DNA of 64,000 nt. It comes from Clostridium sp. AM33-3 (lineage in GTDB: Bacteria > Bacillota > Clostridia > Lachnospirales > Lachnospiraceae). The DNA is taken from NCBI RefSeq assembly GCF_003480315.1, contig NZ_QUIV01000002.1, positions 159,406 to 223,405 on the forward strand, written 5' to 3'. This document shows positions 26,100-37,218 of the stretch, piece after piece. A program made the translations under genes and the position numbers. The notes beneath the pieces are model-generated. The model was given only the letters and a program-made list of their open reading frames with translations. It ran no database searches and was not told the DNA's origin. The stretch's first letter is position 1; each line of letters opens with the position of its first letter.

Positions 26100-26547
26100 G
26101 TCAACAAAGCGGCTGCTTGCGGAGATGTCAGCCGGAATCATTTTTTACAATATGATTCTGGTGATCCTGGCGCTGGTGATGCTTCCAAGGGTTTCTTATC
26201 CGGTGGTCCCGGTAGTACTGGGACTGGTGGTGGGAGCTGCAGGAGCCATCTGCATGCTGATCCATATGGCAGTGACGACCGAGCGGGTGCTGGACAGCAA
26301 AAGTGAAAGCTACGCAAACAAATATACGGTAGCGCAGGGAATGTTGCGCAAGCTGGTATTGGTTGCGGCCTTTCTGATCTGCTGGAAAGTGCTTAAGATC
26401 GATCTTCTGGCAGCAGTGATCGGAGCCATGGGCATGAAAGCAGGCGCATACCTGCAGCCACTGGTTCACAGAATTTCCGGTGGAAAAGAACCGGAAGCTT
26501 CTGCGCACGCAGATACTTCCGACAATGACCGGCCGGGGATATCATGA
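26083..26547 (+). CDS. ATP synthase subunit I (AtpI-like)
   Basis: A 154-residue protein with four hydrophobic segments (about 17-36, 42-63, 85-100, 105-122) and a hydrophilic C-terminus, in the position of atpI. AtpI assists c-ring assembly in the membrane. AAGGAGG lies upstream, inside the preceding gene, so translation is coupled. Sequence conservation of this family is low; the call leans on topology and operon position. Confidence 0.75.
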   Translation: MEWLSKSTKRLLAEMSAGIIFYNMILVILALVMLPRVSYPVVPVVLGLVVGAAGAICMLIHMAVTTERVLDSKSESYANKYTVAQGMLRKLVLVAAFLICWKVLKIDLLAAVIGAMGMKAGAYLQPLVHRISGGKEPEASAHADTSDNDRPGIS

Positions 26548-26566
26548 GAGAAAGGAGGAACCGTGA

Positions 26567-27268
26567 ATGGGAATGCTGATTTCCAATGAGCCTGACTTTA
26601 TGATACATGGGGTACTGAAGTATCAGTTATTTGGTCAGGACTTCTGGATCACAACAACGACCATAGGCATGTGGATCATCACAGCACTGATCCTGATCCT
26701 TGCGGTACTGGCGAACCGGACCCTCAAAAAGGCAACGGACCAGCCGGGAACATTTCAGAATGTGCTGGAGATGGCCTATGAGGCACTGCAGGGCATGACG
26801 GCAGGTATTCTGGGAGGCAATGCAAGACGTTTCATCAACTACATCGGAACGATCTTTGTATTTATCCTCTTCTGTAACCTGAGCGGACTGTTAGGCCTTC
26901 GTGCTCCGACAGCCGACTATGGCGTTACTTTCCTGCTTGGTATGTTTACCTTCTTCATTGTAAACTACCAGGGCATCAAGAACAGGGGCGTAAGACATTT
27001 TACCAGCCTGTTTGAGCCGACCCCGATCTTGTTTCCGATCAACCTGATCGGTGAGATCGCGAACCCGATTTCCATTTCCCTGCGTCTGTTTGCAAACCTG
27101 CTGTCAGGCGTTATCATTATGGGATTATGGTATGGCATGATGCCGATCTTTACCAATATCGGTATTCCGGCGGCACTTCATGTTTATTGTGATGTATTCT
27201 CCGGTGCGATCCAGACATACGTATTCTGTATGCTGACCATGGTATACATCAACGACAAAATGGAATAA
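26567..27268 (+). CDS. atpB: ATP synthase Fo subunit a
   Basis: A 233-residue integral membrane subunit that forms the ion half-channels against the c-ring. The signature ISISLRLFANLLSG contains the essential Arg, preceded by FPINLIGEIANP; the C-terminal GAIQTYVFCMLTMVYI is typical. AAAGGAGG precedes the ATG. Length is normal. Confidence 0.97.
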   Translation: MGMLISNEPDFMIHGVLKYQLFGQDFWITTTTIGMWIITALILILAVLANRTLKKATDQPGTFQNVLEMAYEALQGMTAGILGGNARRFINYIGTIFVFILFCNLSGLLGLRAPTADYGVTFLLGMFTFFIVNYQGIKNRGVRHFTSLFEPTPILFPINLIGEIANPISISLRLFANLLSGVIIMGLWYGMMPIFTNIGIPAALHVYCDVFSGAIQTYVFCMLTMVYINDKME

Positions 27269-27282
27269 AATTTATTTTTTAG

Positions 27283-27555
<273 letters not shown>

Positions 27556-27643
27556 GAAGAACGGACATTGCGCAGGCACGCGGCGGACAGCAGTGTTTTG
27601 CGGCGGAGCGCGCAATGAATTATAACGAAAGGAGGCGTAAGAC

Positions 27644-28159
27644 TTGGACAGACTGATAGGATTTGATCCGCAGCTTCTGCATGACGCAGTGCTGACCGGT
27701 ATCAACATCTTCATTTTATTCTTTGCATTGTCCTATCTGCTTTTCAATCCGGTGCGTGATGTGCTGGAAAAGAGAAAACAGAAGATTGCCGGCGAGCTGG
27801 CATCTGCTGCGGAAGACAAATCTTCAGCAGAGGCTATGAAGGCTGAGTATGAGGCAAAATTAAGAGACGTGAACAAAGAAGCTGAGAGCATTCTGGAGAC
27901 TGCACGGCGTAAAGCCAAAGCCCGTGAGGAGGAAATGCTCGATGAAGCCAAGGCCGAAGCAGCCAGAATCATTGAGCGGGCTAACCGCGAGGTTGAGCTG
28001 GAGAAGAAGAAAGCTCTCGATGACATGAAACAGGAGATCGTAGACATCGCCGCATTCATGGCAGAGAAGGTTGTTGGAAACTCCATCGATGTTAAGATTC
28101 AGGATGCTTTGATTGATGAGACTTTGAAGGAAATGGGTGAACATACATGGCAAAGCTAG
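27644..28159 (+). CDS. atpF: ATP synthase Fo subunit b
   Basis: A 171-residue peripheral-stalk subunit: one N-terminal membrane helix (FILFFALSYLLFNPV, about 24-40) and a long charged coiled coil. The start is TTG 27644, with AAAGGAGG eight bases upstream. It overlaps atpH by 13 bases. Confidence 0.95.
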   Translation: MDRLIGFDPQLLHDAVLTGINIFILFFALSYLLFNPVRDVLEKRKQKIAGELASAAEDKSSAEAMKAEYEAKLRDVNKEAESILETARRKAKAREEEMLDEAKAEAARIIERANREVELEKKKALDDMKQEIVDIAAFMAEKVVGNSIDVKIQDALIDETLKEMGEHTWQS

Positions 28160-28695
28160 TTTCAAAGGTGTACGGCGATGCATTGTTTGAGACAGCCATG
28201 GAAAAAGAGCTTGTGGATACTTTCTACGAGGAAACATCTGCTTTGCTCCCCATTTTACAGGCCAACCCAGAGCTCTTTTCCGTTCTCGGAAATCCGCAGA
28301 TCGTAAAAGAAGAGAAGGTTGCCTTATTACATCAGGTCTTTTCCGGAAAGATTGCGGAGGAGCTGATGGGCTTCTTGAGCATCATTGTTGAGAAAGACAG
28401 ACAGAACGAGATGATCTCGATTCTGGAATATTTCATCCAGAGGGTGAAGGAATTCAAAAAGATCGGAGCTGCTTATGTGACCAGCGCAGTGGAGCTGGGC
28501 AGGGAGCAGAAGGCCGCTTTGGAAAAAAGACTGCTTGAGACCACCGGTTACGTGCAGTTTGAAATGCACTACGATGTGGATATGTCCCTTCTTGGGGGCA
28601 TGGTCATCCGCATCGGAGATCGCGTAGTAGACAGCAGCATCAAGACAAGGCTTTACGAGCTGAAGAAGGAGTTATCCGCGCTTCAGCTGGCATAA
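28147..28695 (+). CDS. atpH: ATP synthase F1 subunit delta
   Basis: A 182-residue stalk subunit linking b to alpha. The N-terminal six-helix domain begins with VYGDALFETAMEKE, and the C-terminal DMSLLGGMVIRIGDRVVDSSIKTRL is the family signature. Its start lies within atpF. Confidence 0.95.
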   Translation: MAKLVSKVYGDALFETAMEKELVDTFYEETSALLPILQANPELFSVLGNPQIVKEEKVALLHQVFSGKIAEELMGFLSIIVEKDRQNEMISILEYFIQRVKEFKKIGAAYVTSAVELGREQKAALEKRLLETTGYVQFEMHYDVDMSLLGGMVIRIGDRVVDSSIKTRLYELKKELSALQLA

Positions 28696-28716
28696 TAAGT
28701 CGGAAAGGAACAGACA

Positions 28717-30219
28717 ATGAATTTGAGACCAGAAGAAATCAGTTCGGTAATCAAAGAACAGATTGCAAAGTATTCTACCAAACTGGAAGTCTCTGATGTC
28801 GGCACCGTTATCACGGTTGCGGACGGTATCGCTCGAGTTCATGGACTGGAGAAAGCCATGCAGGGTGAGCTTCTGGAATTCCCGGGAGAAGTATACGGCA
28901 TGGTCCAGAACCTGGAGGAAGACAACGTAGGTGTCGTTCTCTTAGGTGATACCAGGAACATCAGTGAGGGAGATATCGTTAAGACAACCGGCCGCGTGGT
29001 TGAGGTCCCGGTAGGCGATGCCATGACCGGACGAGTTGTCAACGCGTTAGGTATGCCGATTGACGGCAAGGGCCCGATCGAGACTGACAAATTCCGCCGT
29101 GTTGAGCGTGTTGCTCACGGCGTAATCGAAAGAAAATCTGTAGACACCCCGTTACAGACCGGTATCAAGGCAATTGACGCCATGATCCCGATCGGCCGCG
29201 GCCAGCGAGAGCTGATCATCGGTGACCGTCAGACCGGTAAGACCGCCATCGCGATCGATACCATCATCAACCAGAAGGGTCAGGGCGTTCACTGTATCTA
29301 CGTTGCAATCGGTCAGAAAGCATCTACCGTTGCCAACATTGTAAGAACCTTAGAGGAGTTCGGCGCTATGGACTACACCACCATCGTAGTTTCCACAGCA
29401 TCCGACCTGGCTCCGTTACAGTATATCGCACCATATTCCGGATGTGCGATCGGCGAGGAGTGGATGGAAAACGGAGAGGACGTACTGGTAGTCTATGATG
29501 ACTTAACCAAGCACGCTGCCGCTTATCGTACCCTCTCCCTTCTTCTGAAGAGACCGCCGGGACGTGAGGCTTATCCGGGTGACGTATTCTACCTGCACTC
29601 CAGACTGCTGGAGCGCGCATCCCGTTTGTCTGATGACTTGGGCGGCGGTTCCTTAACTGCTCTGCCGATCATCGAGACTCAGGCGGGCGATGTATCCGCA
29701 TACATCCCGACCAACGTAATTTCCATTACCGATGGTCAGATCTACCTTGAGACTGAGATGTTCAACTCCGGTTTCCGTCCGGCTATCAACGCTGGTCTGT
29801 CCGTATCCCGAGTAGGCGGCGCGGCACAGATCAAGGCAATCAAGAAGATTGCAGCGCCGATCCGTGTGGAACTGGCACAGTACCGCGAGCTGGCAAGCTT
29901 CGCCCAGTTCGGCTCCGAGCTGGATGCAGCAACCACCGAGCAGCTGGCACAGGGCGAGCGCATCCGTGAAGTCTTAAAACAGCCTCAGTACCAGCCGATG
30001 CCGGTTGAGTACCAGGTAATCATCATTTACGCAGCAACCAGAAAGCATCTTCTTGATATTCCGGTTGCAGATGTGCTGGCATTTGAGAAAGACTTATTCA
30101 AATACATTGACAGCAAGTACCCGGAGATCCCGGCAGCAATCCGCGATACCAGGGTTCTGTCCGAGGATACCGAGGCTCTGCTTGTAAAAGCAATCAAAGA
30201 GTGCAAAGAGCAGCGCTAG
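28717..30219 (+). CDS. atpA: ATP synthase F1 subunit alpha
   Basis: A 500-residue non-catalytic nucleotide-binding subunit. Walker A is GDRQTGKT at 169-176; [20 protein letters not shown] and the DELSEED-equivalent C-terminal region are in place. AGGAAC precedes the ATG. Length is normal. Confidence 0.98.
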   Translation: MNLRPEEISSVIKEQIAKYSTKLEVSDVGTVITVADGIARVHGLEKAMQGELLEFPGEVYGMVQNLEEDNVGVVLLGDTRNISEGDIVKTTGRVVEVPVGDAMTGRVVNALGMPIDGKGPIETDKFRRVERVAHGVIERKSVDTPLQTGIKAIDAMIPIGRGQRELIIGDRQTGKTAIAIDTIINQKGQGVHCIYVAIGQKASTVANIVRTLEEFGAMDYTTIVVSTASDLAPLQYIAPYSGCAIGEEWMENGEDVLVVYDDLTKHAAAYRTLSLLLKRPPGREAYPGDVFYLHSRLLERASRLSDDLGGGSLTALPIIETQAGDVSAYIPTNVISITDGQIYLETEMFNSGFRPAINAGLSVSRVGGAAQIKAIKKIAAPIRVELAQYRELASFAQFGSELDAATTEQLAQGERIREVLKQPQYQPMPVEYQVIIIYAATRKHLLDIPVADVLAFEKDLFKYIDSKYPEIPAAIRDTRVLSEDTEALLVKAIKECKEQR

Positions 30220-30238
30220 ATAAGGCAGGTGAACGATC

Positions 30239-31102
30239 ATGGCATCGATGAGAGATATTAAACGCAGAAAAGCAAGTATCCAGAGCACCGGCCAGATTAC
30301 CAAAGCCATGAAGCTGGTTTCTACAGTCAAGCTGCAGAAATCCAGACAGAAAGCAGAAGGCTCCAAGCCTTATTTCGACTTGATGTATGAGACGATCTCT
30401 TCCATGCTGAAAAAGTCAGGAACCATCGACCACAAATACCTGCGGGCAGGTGCCACGGATGGAAAAGCGGTCATTGCGATCACTTCCAACCGCGGTCTTG
30501 CCGGTGGCTACAATAACAACATTGTCAAGCTCATCGCAGGAAATGAGGCGCTGACTCCGGAGAAGACCCGGGTATACGCCATTGGCCGCAAGGGCCGTGA
30601 CGGACTGGCTAAGAAGGGTTACGAGATTGCCGAGGATTATTCCGAGGTCATCGACGAGCCAGCCTACCAGGATGCGGCAGATCTCACAAAAGAGCTGCTG
30701 GCCGCATTCGGCCGTGGGGAGATCGGTGAGATCTATCTTGCATACACTTCCTTTAAGAACACCGTGGTTCATATTCCGAAGCTCATCAGGCTCCTTCCGT
30801 TTACCATGGAAGAGAACGGCGAGAGCGAGGCTTCGAAAGCCGAAGCCCTCATGAATTATGAGCCGAGCGAGGAAGAAGTGCTGGATATGATCATCCCGAA
30901 ATATATGAGCAGTCTGATCTTTGGTGCGCTGCAGGAAGCAGTTGCCAGTGAAAATGGTGCGCGTATGACCGCCATGGATTCGGCAACCAACAATGCAGAA
31001 GAGATGCTGGGCAAGTTAGAGCTGCAGTACAACCGTGCGCGTCAGGGTTCCATTACCCAGGAGCTTACGGAGATCATTGCAGGCGCAAATGCGATCAATT
31101 AA
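30239..31102 (+). CDS. atpG: ATP synthase F1 subunit gamma
   Basis: A 287-residue central-shaft subunit. The N-terminal MRDIKRRKASIQSTGQITKA and C-terminal NAEEMLGKLELQYNRARQGS helices form the coiled coil. AGGCAGG precedes the ATG. An 85-bp gap separates it from atpD. Confidence 0.97.
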   Translation: MASMRDIKRRKASIQSTGQITKAMKLVSTVKLQKSRQKAEGSKPYFDLMYETISSMLKKSGTIDHKYLRAGATDGKAVIAITSNRGLAGGYNNNIVKLIAGNEALTPEKTRVYAIGRKGRDGLAKKGYEIAEDYSEVIDEPAYQDAADLTKELLAAFGRGEIGEIYLAYTSFKNTVVHIPKLIRLLPFTMEENGESEASKAEALMNYEPSEEEVLDMIIPKYMSSLIFGALQEAVASENGARMTAMDSATNNAEEMLGKLELQYNRARQGSITQELTEIIAGANAIN

Positions 31103-31175
31103 TCCGTTTTGGCGGGGCCTGGTGCTCTGCTGAAGCGATCGCGCTCCAAGGAGTGCATTCGAGAAAGAATTATGA

Positions 31176-32579
<1,404 letters not shown>

Positions 32580-32590
32580 GGGGTACGTCT

Positions 32591-32989
32591 ATGGCTGATG
32601 GAATGAAATTAAAGGTTGTCACCCCGACCGGCGGTTTCTACGACGGAAAAGTCTCCATGGTAGAGCTAACTACTACCGAGGGTGAGATCGGTATATACCC
32701 GAACCACATTCCGCTGACTGCTGTAGTAGCGCCGGGTGTCCTCAAAATCCATGAGGACGGCAGTGAAAAGGAAGCAGCGCTGATGTCCGGATTCATCACC
32801 ATTCTGCCGGAGCAGGTGACTGTCATGGCAGAGGTTGTAGAGTGGCCGGATGAGATTGACTTTGCGCGTGCAGAGGAAGCACGTTCCCGTGCGGAGCGCC
32901 GCCTTGCAAGCCATGAAGCTGATCTGGATGCAGCGCGTGCGGAAGCAGCGCTGAAGCGCGCAATGGTGCGTTTGAAATTGAAACACTAA
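32591..32989 (+). CDS. atpC: ATP synthase F1 subunit epsilon
   Basis: A 132-residue regulatory subunit: an N-terminal beta sandwich (TPTGGFYDGKVSMVEL, GEIGIYPNHIPLTAVV) and two C-terminal helices rich in Arg/Ala/Glu. AGGGGG precedes the ATG. It is the last gene before the operon terminator. Confidence 0.96.
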   Translation: MADGMKLKVVTPTGGFYDGKVSMVELTTTEGEIGIYPNHIPLTAVVAPGVLKIHEDGSEKEAALMSGFITILPEQVTVMAEVVEWPDEIDFARAEEARSRAERRLASHEADLDAARAEAALKRAMVRLKLKH

Positions 32990-32993
32990 AGAT

Positions 32994-33043
32994 AAAAGTC
33001 CCACAGAAAGCAGTATGCATGTGCTGTTTCTGTGGGACTTTTT
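32994..33043 (+). terminator. Terminator of the ATP synthase operon
   Basis: AAAAGTCCCACAGAAA (32994-33009) pairs with TTTCTGTGGGACTTTT at the right edge; T-run to 33043. Confidence 0.9.
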
Positions 33044-33092
33044 AAATGTGATTGCCGGGGGTAGAAACGATATGATGAAATATCTTTTTGCT

Positions 33093-33133
33093 GTAAAAAT
33101 TCACGTTGAATTTTACGGCTTTTTGCGTATAAT
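33093..33133 (+). promoter_or_regulatory. Promoter and inverted repeat of the toxin-antitoxin operon
   Basis: TTGAAT (33106-33111), 16 bp, TATAAT (33128-33133). GTAAAAATTC (33093-33102) and GAATTTTAC (33108-33116) form an inverted repeat with one bulge that covers the -35, a likely site for antitoxin autorepression. Confidence 0.6.
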
Positions 33134-33179
33134 AGAAGTAGTAGAAACAATGAAAGTCAGTGGAAGGAGCTGAAAGAAT

Positions 33180-33428
33180 ATGGCAAATATTTTACCAGTG
33201 TCTGATTTGAGAAATTATAATGAAGTCCTGAAAAACTGTCACAAAGGAGAGCCGGTATATTTGACCAAGAATGGCAGAGGACGTTTTGTAGTTATGGATT
33301 TTGAAGATTACGAGCGTGACCGCGCGGAGAAAAAACTTCTGATGAAACTGCAGGAAGCCGAAGAAGCAGTGAAAGACGGTGAAGGCTGGCTGGATCTGGA
33401 TGAATTGAAAGCACTTGTGGGGGAATAA
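33180..33428 (+). CDS. Antitoxin of the Phd/YefM family
   Basis: An 82-residue protein with the Phd/YefM N-terminal DNA-binding fold (ILPVSDLRNYNEVLKNCH, then EPVYLTKNGRGRFVVMDFED) and a helical C-terminal toxin-binding tail. It neutralises the toxin encoded one base downstream and probably represses the operon. AGGAGC precedes the ATG. Confidence 0.92.
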   Translation: MANILPVSDLRNYNEVLKNCHKGEPVYLTKNGRGRFVVMDFEDYERDRAEKKLLMKLQEAEEAVKDGEGWLDLDELKALVGE

Positions 33429-33429
33429 G

Positions 33430-33729
33430 ATGTTAAAACTGCGGATCAATCCGATTGTTGTAAAAGATCTGAAGAATATCCGGGATTATATTGCTGAAGA
33501 TAACGAAGCATATGCGGCAAAGACCATAAAGGAAATTTACGGTAAATTTGAAAATATTCAGATATTTCCAGGAATAGGATCAGATCTTTCAAAACGAGTC
33601 AGCTTTCGGACAGATTATAAATATGCAATATGGGAAGATTATGTAATTATCTACAAGGTCGGAAACGAATATGTGGAAATTTATCGAGTAATCAACCGAT
33701 ATCAGGATATTAAGAGAATCTTTGATTGA
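33430..33729 (+). CDS. Toxin of the RelE/ParE superfamily
   Basis: A 99-residue toxin. LRINPIVVKDLKNIRDYIAE is the N-terminal helix pair, and YKYAIWEDYVIIYKV with IYRVINRYQDIKRIF forms the C-terminal strand region. ParE relatives poison gyrase and RelE relatives cut mRNA; which applies is not decidable here. ATG 33430 is chosen: it lies one base after the antitoxin stop, with GGGGG upstream. Confidence 0.9.
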   Translation: MLKLRINPIVVKDLKNIRDYIAEDNEAYAAKTIKEIYGKFENIQIFPGIGSDLSKRVSFRTDYKYAIWEDYVIIYKVGNEYVEIYRVINRYQDIKRIFD

Positions 33730-33767
33730 GAACACCGTTTAGTGCATAGTGAGAGACAAGCGTGTAA

Positions 33768-33804
33768 AAAACGGAGCGTTAGCAACTCGCTAACGCTCCG
33801 TTTT
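33768..33804. terminator. Bidirectional terminator between the toxin and cupin genes
   Basis: AAAACGGAGCGTTAGC (33768-33783) and its perfect complement at 33789-33804 form a 16-bp stem with the loop AACTC and A/T flanks on both sides. Confidence 0.92.
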
Positions 33805-33805
33805 C

Positions 33806-34165
33806 CTATTCGTATAAAAATCCCGGCTCATTGTAGATCAGAGCCATGAACTCTACATCCTCATTGGAATTATTTTCAATGCTGTGGAACTGTCCGACCT
33901 CGATGATACAGCAGTCGCCAGGGCCAACCTTGGTGACGGACTTGTCGTTGTCGATGAAGTCAGCCTGTCCCTTTAAAATGTAATACGGCTCGGTGTCATG
34001 GACGTGCTGGTGCCAGCCTACGCTTGCGCCCGGAGGAAGTACCACCCTCGCGTACATTCTGCCGTGACCTAAAAACTCTTCTTTGGAAATGATGTGATGA
34101 ACGTAAGCAGTGCCCTTGCCGCCGCCTAAGTGTTCCACCGCAACTGTGTTTTCTTTGCGAACCAT
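33806..34165 (-). CDS. Small cupin protein
   Basis: A 119-residue cupin with a full metal-binding set: GWHQHVHDTEPYYILKG (HXH with downstream Glu) and GQFHSIEN. The small family members with this pattern have no assigned reaction. ATG 34165 has AAGGAGG upstream; a longer frame to 34213 passes through the inverted repeat at 34193-34220. It is a single gene ended by the terminator overlapping its stop side. Confidence 0.88.
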   Translation of the reverse strand: MVRKENTVAVEHLGGGKGTAYVHHIISKEEFLGHGRMYARVVLPPGASVGWHQHVHDTEPYYILKGQADFIDNDKSVTKVGPGDCCIIEVGQFHSIENNSNEDVEFMALIYNEPGFLYE

Positions 34166-34192
34166 AATTTCAGCCTCCTTAGTCTGTGATGC

Positions 34193-34220
34193 CGTAACTG
34201 CCAGGTGTTTCACAGTTACG
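34193..34220. repeat. Inverted repeat CGTAACTG / CAGTTACG in the cupin leader
   Basis: Perfect 8-bp arms (34193-34200 and 34213-34220) around 12 bases, 27 bases before the cupin ATG and just downstream of possible -10 elements (TATACT or GATAAC on the minus strand). It is the third complete copy in the window. Confidence 0.7.
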
Positions 34221-34276
34221 CGTTATCAAAAGTATATCCCAAATTGAAACAAAATGAAATATAAAATTATGGAAGA

Positions 34277-34975
34277 TTACAGCCGCAGCATCCGGTATCC
34301 GACTCCGATGTGGGTCTGGATCTGCTGGGGCGCGCCCGGAGCGGATTCCAGTTTTTTGCGGAGCGTTGCCATAAAGACCCGGAGAGAGGCTACATCGCTT
34401 TTAAAACTGCTCCCCCATACATGCTCAGTGATATAGGTGTGGGTCAGGACCTTTCCCACGTTGCGGGCCATCAGGCACAGAAGCTTGTATTCGGTGGGGG
34501 TCAGGGACAGCGGTTCCTCATTTAAGCAGGCGCATCCGGCAGAAAAATCAATCTTCAGGGGGCCGTTGACAAACACGGAATCCTGGGCGGACATGGTTCC
34601 CTGCATGAAGCTTAAGCGGCGTTGGGTCACGCGCAGGCGGGCCAGAAGCTCATCAACAGAAAAGGGCTTGGTCAGGTAGTCATCTGCCCCATTATCTAGT
34701 GCCTCGATCTTGTCCGTATCTTCGCTGCGGGCGCTGATGACGATGATGGGCGTGATGCTCCAGCTGCGGATCTGCCGGATGATGTCGATTCCGTCCATAT
34801 CCGGAAGTCCCAGGTCCAGCAGAATGATATCCGGATTGTGGGAAGATGCTTCGATCAGCGCAGTTTCTCCGTTTGCTGCGGTCAGAAAGCGGTAATCATG
34901 CAGCTTTAAAGTGGTGGTGATCAGATTGCGGACGGGTGCATCGTCCTCCACAACCAGAATCAGCGGTTTATTCAT
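34277..34975 (-). CDS. kdpE: Response regulator, KdpE-like
   Basis: A 232-residue OmpR-type regulator. The receiver domain has the acidic pocket EDD (10-12), phospho-acceptor Asp54 (ILLDLGLPDMDG) and Lys in LTKPFSVDELLARL; the C-terminal winged helix reads TPTEYKLLCLMARNVGKVLTH. It overlaps the kinase gene by 8 bases. KdpE normally activates kdpFABC; here the nearest transport genes are ktrBA, upstream in the same run. Confidence 0.92.
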   Translation of the reverse strand: MNKPLILVVEDDAPVRNLITTTLKLHDYRFLTAANGETALIEASSHNPDIILLDLGLPDMDGIDIIRQIRSWSITPIIVISARSEDTDKIEALDNGADDYLTKPFSVDELLARLRVTQRRLSFMQGTMSAQDSVFVNGPLKIDFSAGCACLNEEPLSLTPTEYKLLCLMARNVGKVLTHTYITEHVWGSSFKSDVASLRVFMATLRKKLESAPGAPQQIQTHIGVGYRMLRL

Positions 34976-36980
34976 GGATAGTTACCTCCTCGCAGGGTAA
35001 TGTAAAGGTAAAGATACAGCCAGAGGGCGTGTTGTCAGAGACGGAAATTTCTCCTCCATGGGCCCGGATGATGGAGCGGCATAAACAGAGTCCAAGTCCC
35101 AGACTGCGGCGGCTGTCCGCAATGCGGTTTGCACCGGTATAGCACATATCAAAGACAAACGGCTTTGCCTCATCCGGAATGCCCGGACCGTCATCCGTGA
35201 CACGGATCCGCACGTCGGATTCCAGCTTATCCGTCAGAATCTGGATCCGGCTGCCCTTTTGTGTGTATTTGATGGCATTATCCACAAGGTTGATGATGAC
35301 CTGCACAATGAGCCGGGCATCCATGCGGGCAAGCAGAAAATCATCGGTGCTTTCTGCTGTAATGCTATGTTCAACGCTTTGACGGCTGACATGACGGAGC
35401 GCTTCGGAAATGACCTCGCTGACCAGTTCGGTTTCCATGCGTAGGTTCATGCGGCCATCTTCAATACGGGTGACAGCCAGCAGATTTTCTACCAGATTGA
35501 TCAGCCACATGGAATCGTCGTAGATGTCCGCGTAGATCTGCAGCCGGGTGGCCTCATCGATGGCGGAATGGTTGGAGAGCAGGTTGCTGGCATTGCCGGA
35601 TATGGCAGTCAGCGGGGTGCGCAGATCATGGGAGATGGTACGCAGCAGATTGGCTCGGAGCCGTTCCTTTTCCATCAGAAGCGCTGCCTGCTCCTTTTCC
35701 CGGATATTCTGGCGGTTTTCCATGGCCAGGGCGCCCTCTCCCAGTATGGAAACCAGAACGCTGTATTCAAAGGAATCCATGGGATGCTCTCCGGCTTCCA
35801 TGCCGGCAACTCCATAGACAGCGTTCTGTACCCGGATGGCCAGATAATGGCACAGAGCATCCGGAAAGGTGTCGGTATAGGCACCGGCCCGTTTATTGTG
35901 AGCCAGAACCCACAGGGCAACCTCCCGCTCCCCGGGGCAGGTCAGAAATTCGGATTTTTCTGCGGAAGCAGGATCCGGGGAGAGGATGGGAGTTCCTAAT
36001 GTCCCATGCTGAACCGGATAAATGATAATGTGTTTTCCGAGTAATTTTTGGATCTGGGAAATCAGGGTATTCAGGATGGCTTTGTCGGTTTCTGCTTTTT
36101 GCAGAAGCTGGTTGGTGTCAAACAGGACCTTGGTGCGGTAGGCCAGCTTGGCGGACTGGCGGGCGTGATCCTTCAGGCGGGTGGTCAGGGCACTGCTTAA
36201 CAGGGCCACGGCAAACATCACAATAAAGGTGACCGGATAATCCTTTCCGTACACATGAAAGGTGAAGCGTGGAGTGGTAAAAAAATAGTTAAAAACAATA
36301 ACGCTGCAGGCAGAAGCCAGCAGACTGCAGCTCCATCCGGTCGTGGCGATAGAGGCCAGCAGGACTCCGAGGATATAAAGCGTGATGATGTTTGCCTCAG
36401 ACAGTCCGGCCTGGTAGAAGAAGAGGCCGGTCAGTGTCACGGAAATCAGAATGAAAATGGTACGCAGCAGATCTGTGGCCTGAATATGCCAGCCTGCGGA
36501 CCGGAGATGCTTGTTGAGGTGGTAGCTGCTATGAACGGAGGCGGCATCCGGAATGATGTAGATATCCAGATTTGGCGCGATCTCAGTCAGCTTTTCTGTC
36601 AGGGACGGCTTGCTCCAGAGATGCTGCCGCCGGATATTGCTGCGGCCAAGGACAATTTTGGTAATATTGTTGAGGCGCGAAAATTCCGCGATCTGATAGG
36701 AAACATCGTCACCGTATACCGTTTCGATGGAGGCTCCAAGCTGCTCGGCCAGACGCATATGTTCTTTCAGACGGTTCTGATTTTCTTCGGACATGGCAGA
36801 ATGATCAGGCGTCTGGACATAGAGTGCAGTCAGTGTGCCATGAAAAGCCTCGGCCATGCGGGCACCCGTCTGCACGATCCTTAAGTTTGAGGGTGCAGAA
36901 GAAAGACAGACAAGGATGTGTTCCCTCGTCTGTCTTTCGGGATGGGCGGTTTCAGGATGAATGGAAGCGTGTATTGTCAT
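34968..36980 (-). CDS. kdpD: Sensor histidine kinase, KdpD-like without the N-terminal KdpD domain
   Basis: A 670-residue kinase. Order: a Usp-like domain (about 20-150, VLGRSNIRR), four membrane helices of the DUF4118 type (about 170-270), a GAF-like region, and HisKA with His451 in TISHDLRTPLTAISG, then HATPase_c (NLVDNAIKYT, DDGPGIPDEA, SLGLGLCL). E. coli KdpD has about 894 residues; the N-terminal Walker-containing KdpD domain is absent. GGAGG lies eight bases before the ATG. By inference it senses K+ or turgor for the ktr genes. Confidence 0.9.
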   Translation of the reverse strand: MTIHASIHPETAHPERQTREHILVCLSSAPSNLRIVQTGARMAEAFHGTLTALYVQTPDHSAMSEENQNRLKEHMRLAEQLGASIETVYGDDVSYQIAEFSRLNNITKIVLGRSNIRRQHLWSKPSLTEKLTEIAPNLDIYIIPDAASVHSSYHLNKHLRSAGWHIQATDLLRTIFILISVTLTGLFFYQAGLSEANIITLYILGVLLASIATTGWSCSLLASACSVIVFNYFFTTPRFTFHVYGKDYPVTFIVMFAVALLSSALTTRLKDHARQSAKLAYRTKVLFDTNQLLQKAETDKAILNTLISQIQKLLGKHIIIYPVQHGTLGTPILSPDPASAEKSEFLTCPGEREVALWVLAHNKRAGAYTDTFPDALCHYLAIRVQNAVYGVAGMEAGEHPMDSFEYSVLVSILGEGALAMENRQNIREKEQAALLMEKERLRANLLRTISHDLRTPLTAISGNASNLLSNHSAIDEATRLQIYADIYDDSMWLINLVENLLAVTRIEDGRMNLRMETELVSEVISEALRHVSRQSVEHSITAESTDDFLLARMDARLIVQVIINLVDNAIKYTQKGSRIQILTDKLESDVRIRVTDDGPGIPDEAKPFVFDMCYTGANRIADSRRSLGLGLCLCRSIIRAHGGEISVSDNTPSGCIFTFTLPCEEVTIHE

Positions 36981-37028
36981 GGGAAAGTCCTCCGTTTACC
37001 CTTATCATAAAACGAATGGTCTGTGAAA

Positions 37029-37202
37029 TCAATCCAAAGTATCATTCTCTTCAGGTATTGGCCTATCCGGGTCCGGCCGCTGCTGTTCCATGCGCAGATT
37101 CCCTTTGCGCAGCCGGTCCAGAATCTGGTCAATCCGGCTCATAAGCAGATAGATGAAGGTAAAAAACAGGATGAGAAGGAGAATCAGAATCAGATTTTCC
37201 AT
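37029..37202 (-). CDS. Small single-TM protein between ktrA and kdpD
   Basis: A 57-residue protein: one membrane helix (about 4-21, Leu/Ile/Phe-rich) and a charged, Pro/Asp-rich cytosolic tail. GGAGG lies seven bases before the ATG. It starts 16 bp after ktrA and ends 48 bp before kdpD, so it is part of the operon. KdpF is a similar small helix in Kdp pumps but only about 30 residues, and I see no sequence match. Function unknown; a regulatory partner of KtrB or KdpD is possible. Confidence 0.7.
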   Translation of the reverse strand: MENLILILLLILFFTFIYLLMSRIDQILDRLRKGNLRMEQQRPDPDRPIPEENDTLD

Positions 37203-37218
37203 AAGATTACCTCCGAAA

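Noticed and set aside
34277..36980. kdpFABC ATPase linked to kdpDE
   Set aside because: No Kdp ATPase subunits occur anywhere in the window; the linked transport genes are ktrBA.
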